The notes beneath the pieces were generated by a model. It was not told the origin of the DNA. It saw only the letters and a list, made by a program, of their open reading frames with translations, and searched no databases. The position numbers and the translations under genes are program-made. From Hydrogenophaga taeniospiralis (GTDB lineage Bacteria > Pseudomonadota > Gammaproteobacteria > Burkholderiales > Burkholderiaceae_C), in contig NZ_JAHBAG010000001.1 of assembly GCF_020510445.1 (NCBI RefSeq), positions 1,836,501 through 1,900,500 of the forward strand: 64,000 bases of DNA, written 5' to 3'. Of this stretch, positions 53,051 through 61,023 are shown one piece after another; positions within the stretch are counted from its first letter, which is position 1, and every line of letters starts with the position of its first letter.

Positions 53051-53671
53051 TCAGTTGGGGGTGTGGGCGCGCGCCGCCACCTCGGGGCGGTCGTTCTGCT
53101 GCGGCTTGAGCGGTGCGCTGGTCTTGCCCTCGGCGCGCTCGCGGCGCCACTGTTCCTTGCGCGCGTTCCATGCGGCCAGTCGGGCGTGGGCGGTCTTGCT
53201 GTCTTCCAGCATCTCGAACGCGTTGGCCAGCTGGGCAGTGAGTTCCAGCCGGATGCCGTTGGGGTCGAAGAAGTAGATGCTCTTGAAGATGTGGTGGTCG
53301 GTCACGCCCAGCACCTCGATGCCGCTGGCCTCCAGGCGGGTCTTGGTGTTCTCCAGCTCTTCGACCGTATCGACGCGAAAGCTGATGTGGTTGACCCACT
53401 TGGGCGTGTTCGGGCTGGGCAGGGCGGCCTCGTCGTCGCCGAGGTCGAAGAAGGCGATGAACGAACCGTCCTGCAGGCGGAAGAAGAAGTGCGTGTAGGG
53501 GCAGTACTCGCCGGTGCTGGGCACGAAGTCGCTCTGGATGATGTGGTAGAGCGGCAGGCCCAGGATGTCTTCGTAGAAGTGGCGCGTTTCTTCGGCGTCG
53601 CGCGCGCGGTAGGCGTAGTGGTGAAGCTGCTGGATGGGGGCCGGCGGGGGCAAGGGGGTGACGGTGGTCAT
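53051..53671 (-). CDS. VOC-family ring-cleavage dioxygenase/glyoxalase-like protein
   Basis: 206 aa. A VOC fold with candidate metal triad His17 or His18 (LHHYAY), His95 (NHISF) and Glu143 (RLELT). Residues after 150 form a basic tail that is not part of the fold. Such enzymes in front of MhpA-like monooxygenases are generally extradiol dioxygenases or similar. First gene of the operon; its promoter lies in the AT-richer 53672-53870 stretch. Operon function in aromatic acid catabolism is inferred from the pairing. Confidence 0.8.
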   Translation of the reverse strand: MTTVTPLPPPAPIQQLHHYAYRARDAEETRHFYEDILGLPLYHIIQSDFVPSTGEYCPYTHFFFRLQDGSFIAFFDLGDDEAALPSPNTPKWVNHISFRVDTVEELENTKTRLEASGIEVLGVTDHHIFKSIYFFDPNGIRLELTAQLANAFEMLEDSKTAHARLAAWNARKEQWRRERAEGKTSAPLKPQQNDRPEVAARAHTPN

Positions 53672-53952
53672 GGCGGTCTCCTGATATTCACCTATGTGTA
53701 ATTGATTTAACCCATCGAAATTCTAGAGGGGTGGTGAAGTGCTGTCAGTTTGAGGGTTTCCGGTGGCGCTGTCGATGATGTTGAGAATTGTTATCAAAGC
53801 TATCGCCTTCATAGATGCAAACAATATGTCACATAGCCCAGAACAATTAGACGGTCTCTTGCAAGGGGCGTAAGGTTTGCCGGTCCCATCGGGCCTGGCC
53901 TGATCCTGGCCTTCCGCTGGGCGTTTCTTCAACCACGACCAGGAGATACCCC
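53672..53952. promoter_or_regulatory. Divergent, relatively AT-rich regulatory region
   Basis: 281 nt between the aromatic operon and rubrerythrin, noticeably richer in A and T than its surroundings (about 53690-53860). It holds the partial palindrome TTGA-N9-TCAA (53781-53797), which is loosely like a Fur or OxyR half-site arrangement but too weak to name. AGGAGA precedes the rubrerythrin ATG. No coding frame is credible. Confidence 0.5.
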
Positions 53953-54375
53953 ATGGCTGCATTGAAAGGTTCAAAAACCGAGCAGTGCCTGAAAGACGCC
54001 TTCGCCGGCGAATCCCAGGCCAACCGCCGTTACCTGTACTTCGCGAACAAGGCCGACGTGGAAGGCCAGAACGACGTGGCGGCCCTGTTCCGCTCGACCG
54101 CCGAAGGCGAAACCGGCCACGCGCACGGCCACCTGGAGTTTCTGGAGCAGTCGGGCGACCCGGCCACCGGACTGCCCATCGGCCCCACACGCCAGAACCT
54201 GGAATCGGCCGTGGCCGGCGAAACCCACGAGTACACCGACATGTACCCGGGCATGGCCAAGACCGCGCGCGAAGAAGGTTTCGACGAAATCGCCGACTGG
54301 TTCGAGACCCTGGCCAAGGCGGAGCGCTCGCACGCGAACCGCTACACCAAGGCGCTGAATGAATTGGTGGATTGA
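53953..54375 (+). CDS. Rubrerythrin-family diiron protein without rubredoxin domain
   Basis: 140 aa four-helix bundle. The diiron ligands lie in [38 protein letters not shown] and [11 protein letters not shown]. The C-terminal rubredoxin (two CxxC) of classical rubrerythrin is absent, so it needs an external electron donor. It reduces peroxide in the cytosol. Followed by a family A repeat and the Fe-S protein gene; this trio with DUF3501 recurs together in other proteobacteria. Confidence 0.92.
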   Translation: MAALKGSKTEQCLKDAFAGESQANRRYLYFANKADVEGQNDVAALFRSTAEGETGHAHGHLEFLEQSGDPATGLPIGPTRQNLESAVAGETHEYTDMYPGMAKTAREEGFDEIADWFETLAKAERSHANRYTKALNELVD

Positions 54376-54381
54376 CGGTCT

Positions 54382-54470
54382 GAAACACCCCCGCCGCGCT
54401 GCGCGCGACCCCCTCAAGGGGGCAACGCTGGCGGCCCGGCGGAGCCGGTTCCGCGGCGTTCTGGGACTTC
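54382..54470. repeat. Family A intergenic repeat, copy 2
   Basis: Begins GAAACACCCCCGCCGCGC like copy 1 and has the CCCCCTCAAGGGGG hairpin and GGCGGCCCGGCGGAGCCGG. It lies 7 nt after the rubrerythrin stop, same orientation relative to the preceding gene as copies 1 and 3. Confidence 0.85.
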
Positions 54471-54483
54471 TCTCCGGACGCCG

Positions 54484-54523
54484 TTTTTGAAAGCGTTTTT
54501 AATTTTTCGAGCGCTTTCAAAAA
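54484..54523. repeat. Perfect 12-bp inverted repeat upstream of the Fe-S gene
   Basis: TTTTTGAAAGCG (54484-54495) and CGCTTTCAAAAA (54512-54523) with a 16-nt T-rich spacer. It is too far apart and symmetrical for a terminator alone (no T-run after the second arm), so it may be an operator for the Fe-S/DUF3501 unit. It starts 76 nt before the ATG at 54560. Confidence 0.6.
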
Positions 54524-54559
54524 CCCACGATCCAACCCGCACAGACGAGGAGAAGAGAC

Positions 54560-55909
54560 ATGGCGACCGAAGGCAACCTGCAGGCACCGACGCGGCATGC
54601 GCTCGACTGGACGGGGCCCGACTTTTACGATGAAGGAAAGTGCTTTGTCGAGTTGGAGCGCATCTTCGACATCTGCCACGGTTGCCGGCGCTGTGTGAGT
54701 CTGTGCGGCGCGTTTCCCACCCTGTTCGATCTGGTCGACGAGAGTTCGACCCAGGAGGTGGACGGTGTCGCCAAGTCCGATTACTGGAAGGTGGTGGACC
54801 AGTGCTACATGTGCGACCTGTGCTACATGACCAAGTGCCCGTACACGCCGCCGCACGAATGGAACGTGGACTTCCCGCACACCATGCTGCGCGCCAAGGC
54901 CATCAAGTTCAAGCAGGGTGGGGTGAAGCTGGCCGAGCGTTTCCTCGCCTCCACCGACGTGCACGGTCAGTTCGCCGGCATTCCCGTCGTGGTGCAGGTG
55001 GCCAACGCGGTGAACAAGACCAAGGCCATGCGCAGCGTCATGGAAAGCGTGGCCGGGGTGGACAAGAACGCCTGGCTGCCCGAGCTGGCCACGAAAAAAT
55101 TCCGCTCCGGCACGCCGCAGGCCACTTCGTCCAACGTGGTGGATGGCGAAAAGACACCGGGCAAGGTGGCGATCTTTTCCACCTGCTACATCAACTACAA
55201 CGAACCCGGCATTGGGCTTGATCTGCTCAAGATCCTGAACCACAACGACATCCCGTACGTGATCGTCGAAAAGGAAAAATGCTGCGGCATGCCCAAGCTG
55301 GAGCTGGGCGATCTGGACTCGGTGCAGGCCAGCAAGGAAGCCAACATTCCGGTGCTGGCGAAGTACGCGAAAGACGGCTACGCCATCCTCGCCGCGGTGC
55401 CGAGCTGCGCGCTGATGTTCAAGCAGGAGATCCCGCTCATGTTCCCGGGCGACGCCGACGTGCAGCTCGTGAAGGAGCACCTGTGGGACCCGTTCGAATA
55501 CCTCATGGCGCGCAAGCGCGACGGTCTCTTGAAGACCGAATTCCCGCAGCCGCTGGGCAACGTGAGCTACCAGATCCCCTGCCACGGCCGGGTGCAGAAC
55601 ATCGGCCGCAAGACCGAGGAGATGTTCAAGATGATTCCCGGCACCACGCTCAACACCATCGAGCGCTGCTCGGGCCACGCCGGCACCTTCGGCGTGAAGA
55701 AGGCCCACCACCACCAGGCCATGAAGATCGGCAAGCCGGTGTTCAAGGCCATGGCCACCATGAAGGACGGCGCCAAACCCGACTTCATCAGCTCCGACTG
55801 CCCGCTCGGCGGTCACCACATCGCCCAGGGGTTTGAAGTCAACGGCCTGGGCGCGCCGGAGCTGCAGCACCCGCTGTCGCTGGTCGCGCGCGCCTACGGC
55901 CTGAAGTAA
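54560..55909 (+). CDS. (Fe-S)-binding CCG-domain protein (GlpC/HdrD-like)
   Basis: 449 aa; GAGGAGAAGAG precedes the ATG. Two 4Fe-4S motifs near the N-terminus: CHGCRRCVSLC (C39, C42, C45, C49) and CYMCDLCYMTKCP. Two cysteine-rich CCG-type segments follow: EKCCGMPKLELGD and, degenerate, ERCSGHAGTFG. This is the layout of anaerobic glycerol-3-phosphate dehydrogenase subunit C and heterodisulfide reductase D. Neighbours are rubrerythrin and DUF3501, so it likely supplies electrons to the peroxide-reducing diiron protein (inference), not glycerol metabolism. The C-terminal AHHHQAMKIG is His-rich. Confidence 0.88.
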   Translation: MATEGNLQAPTRHALDWTGPDFYDEGKCFVELERIFDICHGCRRCVSLCGAFPTLFDLVDESSTQEVDGVAKSDYWKVVDQCYMCDLCYMTKCPYTPPHEWNVDFPHTMLRAKAIKFKQGGVKLAERFLASTDVHGQFAGIPVVVQVANAVNKTKAMRSVMESVAGVDKNAWLPELATKKFRSGTPQATSSNVVDGEKTPGKVAIFSTCYINYNEPGIGLDLLKILNHNDIPYVIVEKEKCCGMPKLELGDLDSVQASKEANIPVLAKYAKDGYAILAAVPSCALMFKQEIPLMFPGDADVQLVKEHLWDPFEYLMARKRDGLLKTEFPQPLGNVSYQIPCHGRVQNIGRKTEEMFKMIPGTTLNTIERCSGHAGTFGVKKAHHHQAMKIGKPVFKAMATMKDGAKPDFISSDCPLGGHHIAQGFEVNGLGAPELQHPLSLVARAYGLK

Positions 55910-55964
55910 GTGAAACGGGGTCAGATCCCCATTCAGGACAACGGCGCCATCGGAGAAAAAAGAC

Positions 55965-56555
55965 ATGCAACTCACCGGACACATCACCACCGACAGCCTC
56001 ATGAGCCTGGAGGCCTACAGCAAGTGGCGCAAGGCGCACAAGCCCGAGGTCATCGCCCACCGCAAGCTGCGCAGCGTGCAGCTGGGCGAGCACATCAACC
56101 TGCAGTTCGAGAGCGAGACCACCATCCGCTACCAGATCCAGGAGATGCTGCGCATCGAAAAGATCTTCGAGGAAGAGGGCATCCAGCAGGAGATCGAGGC
56201 CTATGCGCCGCTGGTGCCCGATGGCAGCAACTGGAAGGCCACGGTGATGATCGAGTACACCGACGTCAACGAGCGCAAGCGCGAGCTGGCCCGCCTGATC
56301 GGCGTGGAAGACCGCTTGTTCGTCGAGGTCGACGGCCAGGCCCGTGTCTACGCCATCGCCGACGAAGACCTGGACCGCGAGAACGACGAAAAGACCTCGG
56401 CCGTGCACTTCGTGCGCTTCGAGCTCACGCCCTCCATGTGCGCCTCGGTCAAGGCCGGTGGTGCGGTCAAACTGGGCTGCGACCACACCAACTACCCCGC
56501 CCACACGCAGATCCCCATGGAAACCCTGGCCAGCCTGGCGGGGGATTTGAAGTGA
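55965..56555 (+). CDS. DUF3501 family protein
   Basis: 196 aa from the ATG at 55965 (MQLTGHITTDSLMSLEAYSK), GGAGAAA upstream. EHINLQFESETTIRYQIQEM and HFVRFELTPSMCASVKAGGA are characteristic. The family has no assigned activity but is nearly always encoded just after this type of Fe-S protein and near rubrerythrin, so it is probably a subunit or partner. Cytosolic, no cysteine cluster. Its stop overlaps the next small gene (GTGA). Confidence 0.85.
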   Translation: MQLTGHITTDSLMSLEAYSKWRKAHKPEVIAHRKLRSVQLGEHINLQFESETTIRYQIQEMLRIEKIFEEEGIQQEIEAYAPLVPDGSNWKATVMIEYTDVNERKRELARLIGVEDRLFVEVDGQARVYAIADEDLDRENDEKTSAVHFVRFELTPSMCASVKAGGAVKLGCDHTNYPAHTQIPMETLASLAGDLK

Positions 56556-56719
56556 CTCAACCGGACCAGCTAGAAGTCCCTTCAGCGGCGGAACAACAGC
56601 TGGCAGAAGCGGCTGCCTGGTTCGAGAGTTGGCGCGAGCGGGCTCAAGGGGAACTGCTGCCGCCTGCGCGCGGCCTCAGCGACGAAGAAGTGAACGCTCT
56701 GGTGCACGAGCTGCGCTGA
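56552..56719 (+). CDS. Short hypothetical protein overlapping the DUF3501 stop
   Basis: 55 aa from GTG at 56552, overlapping the DUF3501 stop by 4 nt. It is acidic and amphipathic (AAEQQLAEAAAWFESWRERA). No family is recognised. Small acidic helices of this kind sometimes act as antitoxins or regulatory peptides, but there is no adjacent toxin. It ends 43 nt before the KAP NTPase gene and could also be a leader for it. Confidence 0.45.
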   Translation: MTQPDQLEVPSAAEQQLAEAAAWFESWRERAQGELLPPARGLSDEEVNALVHELR

Positions 56720-56762
56720 GGCCCTGCTGCACAATGCCCCGAACGATTCAAGGGGCGGCAGG

Positions 56763-59700
56763 ATGGCAGACGACACCGAGAAAGACAACGGCGACTACCT
56801 GGGCTACGGCGTTTATGCGCGGACGCTGTGGGCGCGGATTCAGGCTGCGCTGGACAAAGACCTCGCCACAGGAAAAGCGCCGGGCGACGACCCCTTGGTC
56901 GTTGGCATCTTTGGCGAATGGGGGGCAGGGAAGTCCACGCTCTTAAAGCAAACCTTTGACCTTGCTGCGGATTTCCAAGCTCAACGGTCGCGCAGTCGCA
57001 GCGGCGCAGAAGGTGGATTCGGTGACCCAGGCTTTGGTTTGACGGTCCCGGTGCTATTTCAGCCCTGGAAATACGAACACGAGCCGCACCTGCTGGTTCC
57101 CCTGTTGTTGCACATCATTCAAGCCTTGCGCGACAGCATTCCCAAGGCGCAGACGATGCCGGAGAAGGCTGAGCAGGCGGCTGAAAAAGTCTGGGCTGCA
57201 AGCGTCGGTGCATTGCCCAATTTGGTGAAGGGGTTTGAGCAAATTTACAAGGCCACGGTGGCGGACTTTGCGATGGTCGATCCGGCCACGGCGGCAGGCG
57301 CCTCGGTGGGTTTCAAAACGGCGGGATGGCTAGCCAAGTGGCTCAAGAGGCCAGACGACGCTGACTGGTTGCGTGATTTCAAGTTCAGTTCCGAAGGCCG
57401 CTTCTATTACAACTTCCACAACGTCATGCTCACCTTGACTCGGCCTGGAAAGCGGGCTGAAGCCATTGGGGCATTGAAGTTTGACCCTACCGCCAGGATC
57501 AACTTCGTCATCTTCATCGACGACCTCGACCGCTGCCTGCCCGAAAAAGCCGTCGAAACCCTGGAACTCATCAAGACCGTCTTCAACCTGGAGAGCTTCG
57601 CCTTCGTGCTCGCGCTGGACGAGGAAGTGGTCGAGCGGGGCATCGGGCACCGCTACAAAGACTACGCACTGGTCAACAAGAAGCCCGAAATGCCCATCAC
57701 CGGGTTTGAGTATCTGGAGAAGATCGTTCACCTGCCGTTTCGGTTGCCTCCGCTCACGGCGCGGCAGGCAATGTTGTTCGTGCGTCGACACGAAGCCGCT
57801 ATTCAGCCAGACGCACAGCGTCGCTGGTTCGACGCGCCTTCCGTGGTCACCAAAACGGGGTCAAAAGAAGACGGCGAGGAAGTCCTTCGTGTTCGGGGGA
57901 TAGACGCAGGGCAGCAACTCGATCTTCTGCCCTTGGTGCTGAGCTGCTTTGACCACTTTGTCCCGCGCAAGCTGATACGGCTTGTGGAGTTGATGAAGCA
58001 ACTCACCGACGTCACCGATACCGTCGGGCGGCGTGCCATTGATCGGCGCTACGGTGGTCAGCTCGATCCGCGCGTGGTGATTGCCTTGGTTCTGCTGCAA
58101 CTGTTTGCGCCCGAGCTGTACCGCTTCCTGCGCCGCCGACCCGAGGCGTTCTCCACTTTCCTGTCCGCGTTTGCGCCAAACGCCTCTCAGCCCTTGGGGC
58201 ACCACGTGTCGGATGCCGATCTGTGCGACTGGGTGGTGCCACCAGTGGCCAAGCGGCGCGCCGCCCTGATCCAGAACGAGCGCGGCCTGACTGGGCTCAT
58301 GGAACGCTTGTCCAGCGACATTGCCACGCACTGGGACAAGCCGCGCGAGCGGGCCAACGCACAGAACATCCGCCTGCCGCTGGTGCGGCTGCTGCTGGAA
58401 CACCGTGCCTTGCACCGCAACGTGTTTGACCCGGTCAAGCTGTTTCAGGTCCTGGCAGCGGAGTTGCAGCACACCGGCCAGAACCCGGCGGCCGTGGTGT
58501 TGCGGCCCTACCTGAGCCTGTTGACCGAAAAGGTCGAGCGTAAAGCCGACGAACCCCGCGCTTACCGCCACCGGGTCCACCAATTGGAAGCCTTCTTTGA
58601 CGACATGGTGTTTGACGAGGCGCCAGTTCGCGCCAACATCCTCGCGCGGCACGACGTGCCCGAAGATGCGTTCCTCAGTCGCCAGACGGTGCAGGGGCTG
58701 ATGGAGCTGATCAGCAAGCGGTTCTACATTGTTTCAGAGGTGACCACTGCTTTTGAGGGTGAGGGCATAAGCCGGGCGCTGGCAACGGAACGCGCCAACA
58801 TATTGCATGCACTCCTTCAACTGGACGAAGCCATTGCGGGAGGCGACAGACTGGTATGGGCTGAGATTCTGGAGTTGTTCCAGGGGTCGTATGAGACACC
58901 CTCGCCAGCCGTGGGTCTGGACAATCCCAGTGCCTCAGCCCACTTTTGGGAGCTTCAAAGCCGTTGGGGCTTTGACAAGCGGTTCGACAAGGACGCTCCG
59001 GGTTTGCCCACCGAGCGATGGCCCGCCAACGAAGATGCCACCAGCCAGGAGCCGATCAAGGGTTTCGTGAGGGTCGAACCTGAAAAAGACTTTGGCATCG
59101 GTTCAGAACACGATTCGGACAACCCGCCGAACACCGCCACGCTCAAGAACCCTTTCTACATGGCGCGCTTTCTTACCACTGTCGGCCAATACAAGCACTT
59201 TGTAGACGACGGCGGCTACACCAACAAGGACTGGTGGGATGAGCAGGGCCGGGCCTGGAAGGCCATGCAATGGGCGTCTGAAACCAACGAGCCCGACTTG
59301 CGCCAATGGCTGGACGAGCGCACCCAGGAGCAACGCACACAGCCCACGCGGTGGAAAGAACAGTTGCGCTCTCCCAGCCAGCCGGTGTGGGGCGTCAATT
59401 GGTTCGAGGCGCGCGCCTACGCGCGCTGGCTCACGGCACAGCTGCAACCCAGGTTGACGGGCGATCTCAGGGGGTTTGTAGCCTGCTTGCCCACCGAATG
59501 GCAGTGGGAGCGGGTGGCGCGCTTTGGGGACGAGGATCACACCAGCGATCATCACCAGTACCCCGGTGGTCTTGCCGAAGACGACGATGTTCACCGCTTG
59601 GCCAACATTCATGGCTCCGGCATTGGCTCGTGCAGCGTTGTGGGCTGCTTTGCGCCAAATGCGCTGGGCATCCACGACCTGCACGGCAACTTGTTGGAAT

Positions 59701-59981
59701 GGCAGGACAACCTGTACACGTCCGAGCCCCTGCATCTGGGTTGTCAGCGCTTGGCCCGCAGCGAAAATCCGGCGACCCACACCGAGCCCGGCCAGGACTG
59801 GCTAAAAACCCATGAAAAATGGACCGAGTCGGATCGTCCGGCGCTGCGCGGTGGCTCGTGGGGCGACGCAGCCGGCTTCGCGCGCGCTTCGTTTCGCAGC
59901 TGGAATCCTCCCGATGTCTGGGACGACAGCATTGGGTTTCGGGTGGTGTTGTCCCTGGCAAATTTGAATTCTGAAACCTGA
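56763..59981 (+). CDS. KAP P-loop NTPase fused to a formylglycine-generating-enzyme-like domain
   Basis: 1072 aa. Residues about 1-460 are a KAP family NTPase: Walker A GEWGAGKS (51-58), Walker B near 247-259 (FVIFIDDLDRC), then LESFAFVLALDEEVVERGI. No clear membrane pair lies between the motifs. A long helical region (460-760) follows. Residues about 768-1072 are an FGE-sulfatase/C-type-lectin-like domain (FGIGSEHDSDNPPN, LPTEWQWERVARFGDE, DLHGNLLEWQDN, RGGSW and IGFRVVL). KAP plus lectin-like fusions occur in phage-defence and diversity-generating contexts. The neighbourhood does not settle the role. Confidence 0.82.
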   Translation: MADDTEKDNGDYLGYGVYARTLWARIQAALDKDLATGKAPGDDPLVVGIFGEWGAGKSTLLKQTFDLAADFQAQRSRSRSGAEGGFGDPGFGLTVPVLFQPWKYEHEPHLLVPLLLHIIQALRDSIPKAQTMPEKAEQAAEKVWAASVGALPNLVKGFEQIYKATVADFAMVDPATAAGASVGFKTAGWLAKWLKRPDDADWLRDFKFSSEGRFYYNFHNVMLTLTRPGKRAEAIGALKFDPTARINFVIFIDDLDRCLPEKAVETLELIKTVFNLESFAFVLALDEEVVERGIGHRYKDYALVNKKPEMPITGFEYLEKIVHLPFRLPPLTARQAMLFVRRHEAAIQPDAQRRWFDAPSVVTKTGSKEDGEEVLRVRGIDAGQQLDLLPLVLSCFDHFVPRKLIRLVELMKQLTDVTDTVGRRAIDRRYGGQLDPRVVIALVLLQLFAPELYRFLRRRPEAFSTFLSAFAPNASQPLGHHVSDADLCDWVVPPVAKRRAALIQNERGLTGLMERLSSDIATHWDKPRERANAQNIRLPLVRLLLEHRALHRNVFDPVKLFQVLAAELQHTGQNPAAVVLRPYLSLLTEKVERKADEPRAYRHRVHQLEAFFDDMVFDEAPVRANILARHDVPEDAFLSRQTVQGLMELISKRFYIVSEVTTAFEGEGISRALATERANILHALLQLDEAIAGGDRLVWAEILELFQGSYETPSPAVGLDNPSASAHFWELQSRWGFDKRFDKDAPGLPTERWPANEDATSQEPIKGFVRVEPEKDFGIGSEHDSDNPPNTATLKNPFYMARFLTTVGQYKHFVDDGGYTNKDWWDEQGRAWKAMQWASETNEPDLRQWLDERTQEQRTQPTRWKEQLRSPSQPVWGVNWFEARAYARWLTAQLQPRLTGDLRGFVACLPTEWQWERVARFGDEDHTSDHHQYPGGLAEDDDVHRLANIHGSGIGSCSVVGCFAPNALGIHDLHGNLLEWQDNLYTSEPLHLGCQRLARSENPATHTEPGQDWLKTHEKWTESDRPALRGGSWGDAAGFARASFRSWNPPDVWDDSIGFRVVLSLANLNSET

Positions 59982-60221
59982 CCCGGCGGTGTGCCAACTG
60001 AGCCGATTCAAGGCCCGGGCTTTTCGCGTTCAGGGTTGTTCAGCGCGGGCGCGGGCCGTTTTGAGCCAGGCGCCCAGCAGGCGGCCCACTTCTTCCATCA
60101 GGCGAATGCCGTGCCCCGGCTGACCGCTGTGGGGCAGCACCCATTCAAGAATGCGCTGCCAACCGAGGGTGATCTCGGCCTTGCCGAAAACAGCGTGGTG
60201 GCACGTGCCAGAATTCAGCCC
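59982..60221. other. Intergenic gap with possible gene remnant on the minus strand
   Basis: 240 nt. The minus strand can encode a protein-like stretch (RILEWVLPHSGQPGHGIRLM, stop near 60030) but it has no start of its own that avoids the yaaA gene. It could be the tail of a decayed gene or coincidence. GGCCCGGGC at 60013-60021 is the only other notable palindrome. Confidence 0.35.
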
Positions 60222-60998
60222 ATGCTGTTCCTCATTTCCCCCGCCAAGGCCCTCGACTACGAGACGCCGGCCCACGTTGCCACGCACACCCAGCCGCTGT
60301 TCGTGAAGCAGTCGTCCGAGCTCATCGACGTGTTGCGCGACAAGTCGCCGCAGCAGATCGCCGATCTCATGAGCCTGTCGGACCAGCTCTCGGGCCTGAA
60401 CGCGGCGCGTTACCAGGCCTGGGTGCCGAAATTCACCGCGAAAAATTCCAAACAGGCGGTGCTGGCGTTTGACGGCGACGTGTACGGGGGCCTGGACGCC
60501 AAGAGCCTGGGCGAGGCCGAACTCGACTGGCTGCAGCAGCACCTGTGCATCCTCAGTGGCCTCTACGGCGTGTTGCGCCCGCTGGACCGCATGCAACCCT
60601 ACCGGCTGGAGATGGGCACGCGCCTCGTCACACCCCGGGGCAAGAACCTCTACCAGTTCTGGGGCAGCCAGATCGCCGACTACCTGAACCAGCGCGCCCG
60701 GGCCGACAAGAGCCCGGTGGTGATCAACCTGGCGAGCGAAGAGTATTTCAAGGCGGTGGACCGCCGCGCGCTGCAGCCGCGCGTGGTCAGCTGCGTGTTC
60801 GAGGAGCGCAAGGTCGACGGCTACCAGATCGTCAGTTTCTTCGCCAAGCGCGCACGCGGCCTGATGGTGCGCTACGCGGTGAAGCACCGCCTGAGCACGC
60901 CCGAGCAGCTCAAGGCGTTTGATCTGGAGGGGTACCGTTTCGTGCCCGCCGCGTCCGAGGCCGACCGGCTGGTGTTCCGCCGCGACCAGAAGGCATGA
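60222..60998 (+). CDS. yaaA: Peroxide stress protein YaaA
   Basis: 258 aa from the ATG at 60222 (MLFLISPAKALDYETP, the family signature). Also SGLYGVLRPLDRMQPYRLEM, NLASEEYFKAV and FFAKRARGLMVRYAVKH are conserved in YaaA/DUF328. In E. coli it limits intracellular iron and oxidative DNA damage during peroxide stress, and it binds DNA. It lies downstream of the KAP gene with its own 240-nt upstream region and is followed closely by the oxygenase gene. Confidence 0.93.
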   Translation: MLFLISPAKALDYETPAHVATHTQPLFVKQSSELIDVLRDKSPQQIADLMSLSDQLSGLNAARYQAWVPKFTAKNSKQAVLAFDGDVYGGLDAKSLGEAELDWLQQHLCILSGLYGVLRPLDRMQPYRLEMGTRLVTPRGKNLYQFWGSQIADYLNQRARADKSPVVINLASEEYFKAVDRRALQPRVVSCVFEERKVDGYQIVSFFAKRARGLMVRYAVKHRLSTPEQLKAFDLEGYRFVPAASEADRLVFRRDQKA

Positions 60999-61023
60999 GC
61001 GTCCGAGCGCTCGAAGCAACGCC

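Noticed and set aside
53723..56002. Minus-strand open frame of about 760 codons across rubrerythrin and the Fe-S gene
   Set aside because: The opposite strand carries well-conserved genes with intact Fe-S and diiron motifs; this frame is an antisense artefact.
59841..59952. A confirmed diversity-generating retroelement
   Set aside because: No reverse transcriptase, accessory gene or template repeat is found in the window, and ordinary FGE-like proteins also end in RGGSW...GFR. Kept only as a hypothesis.
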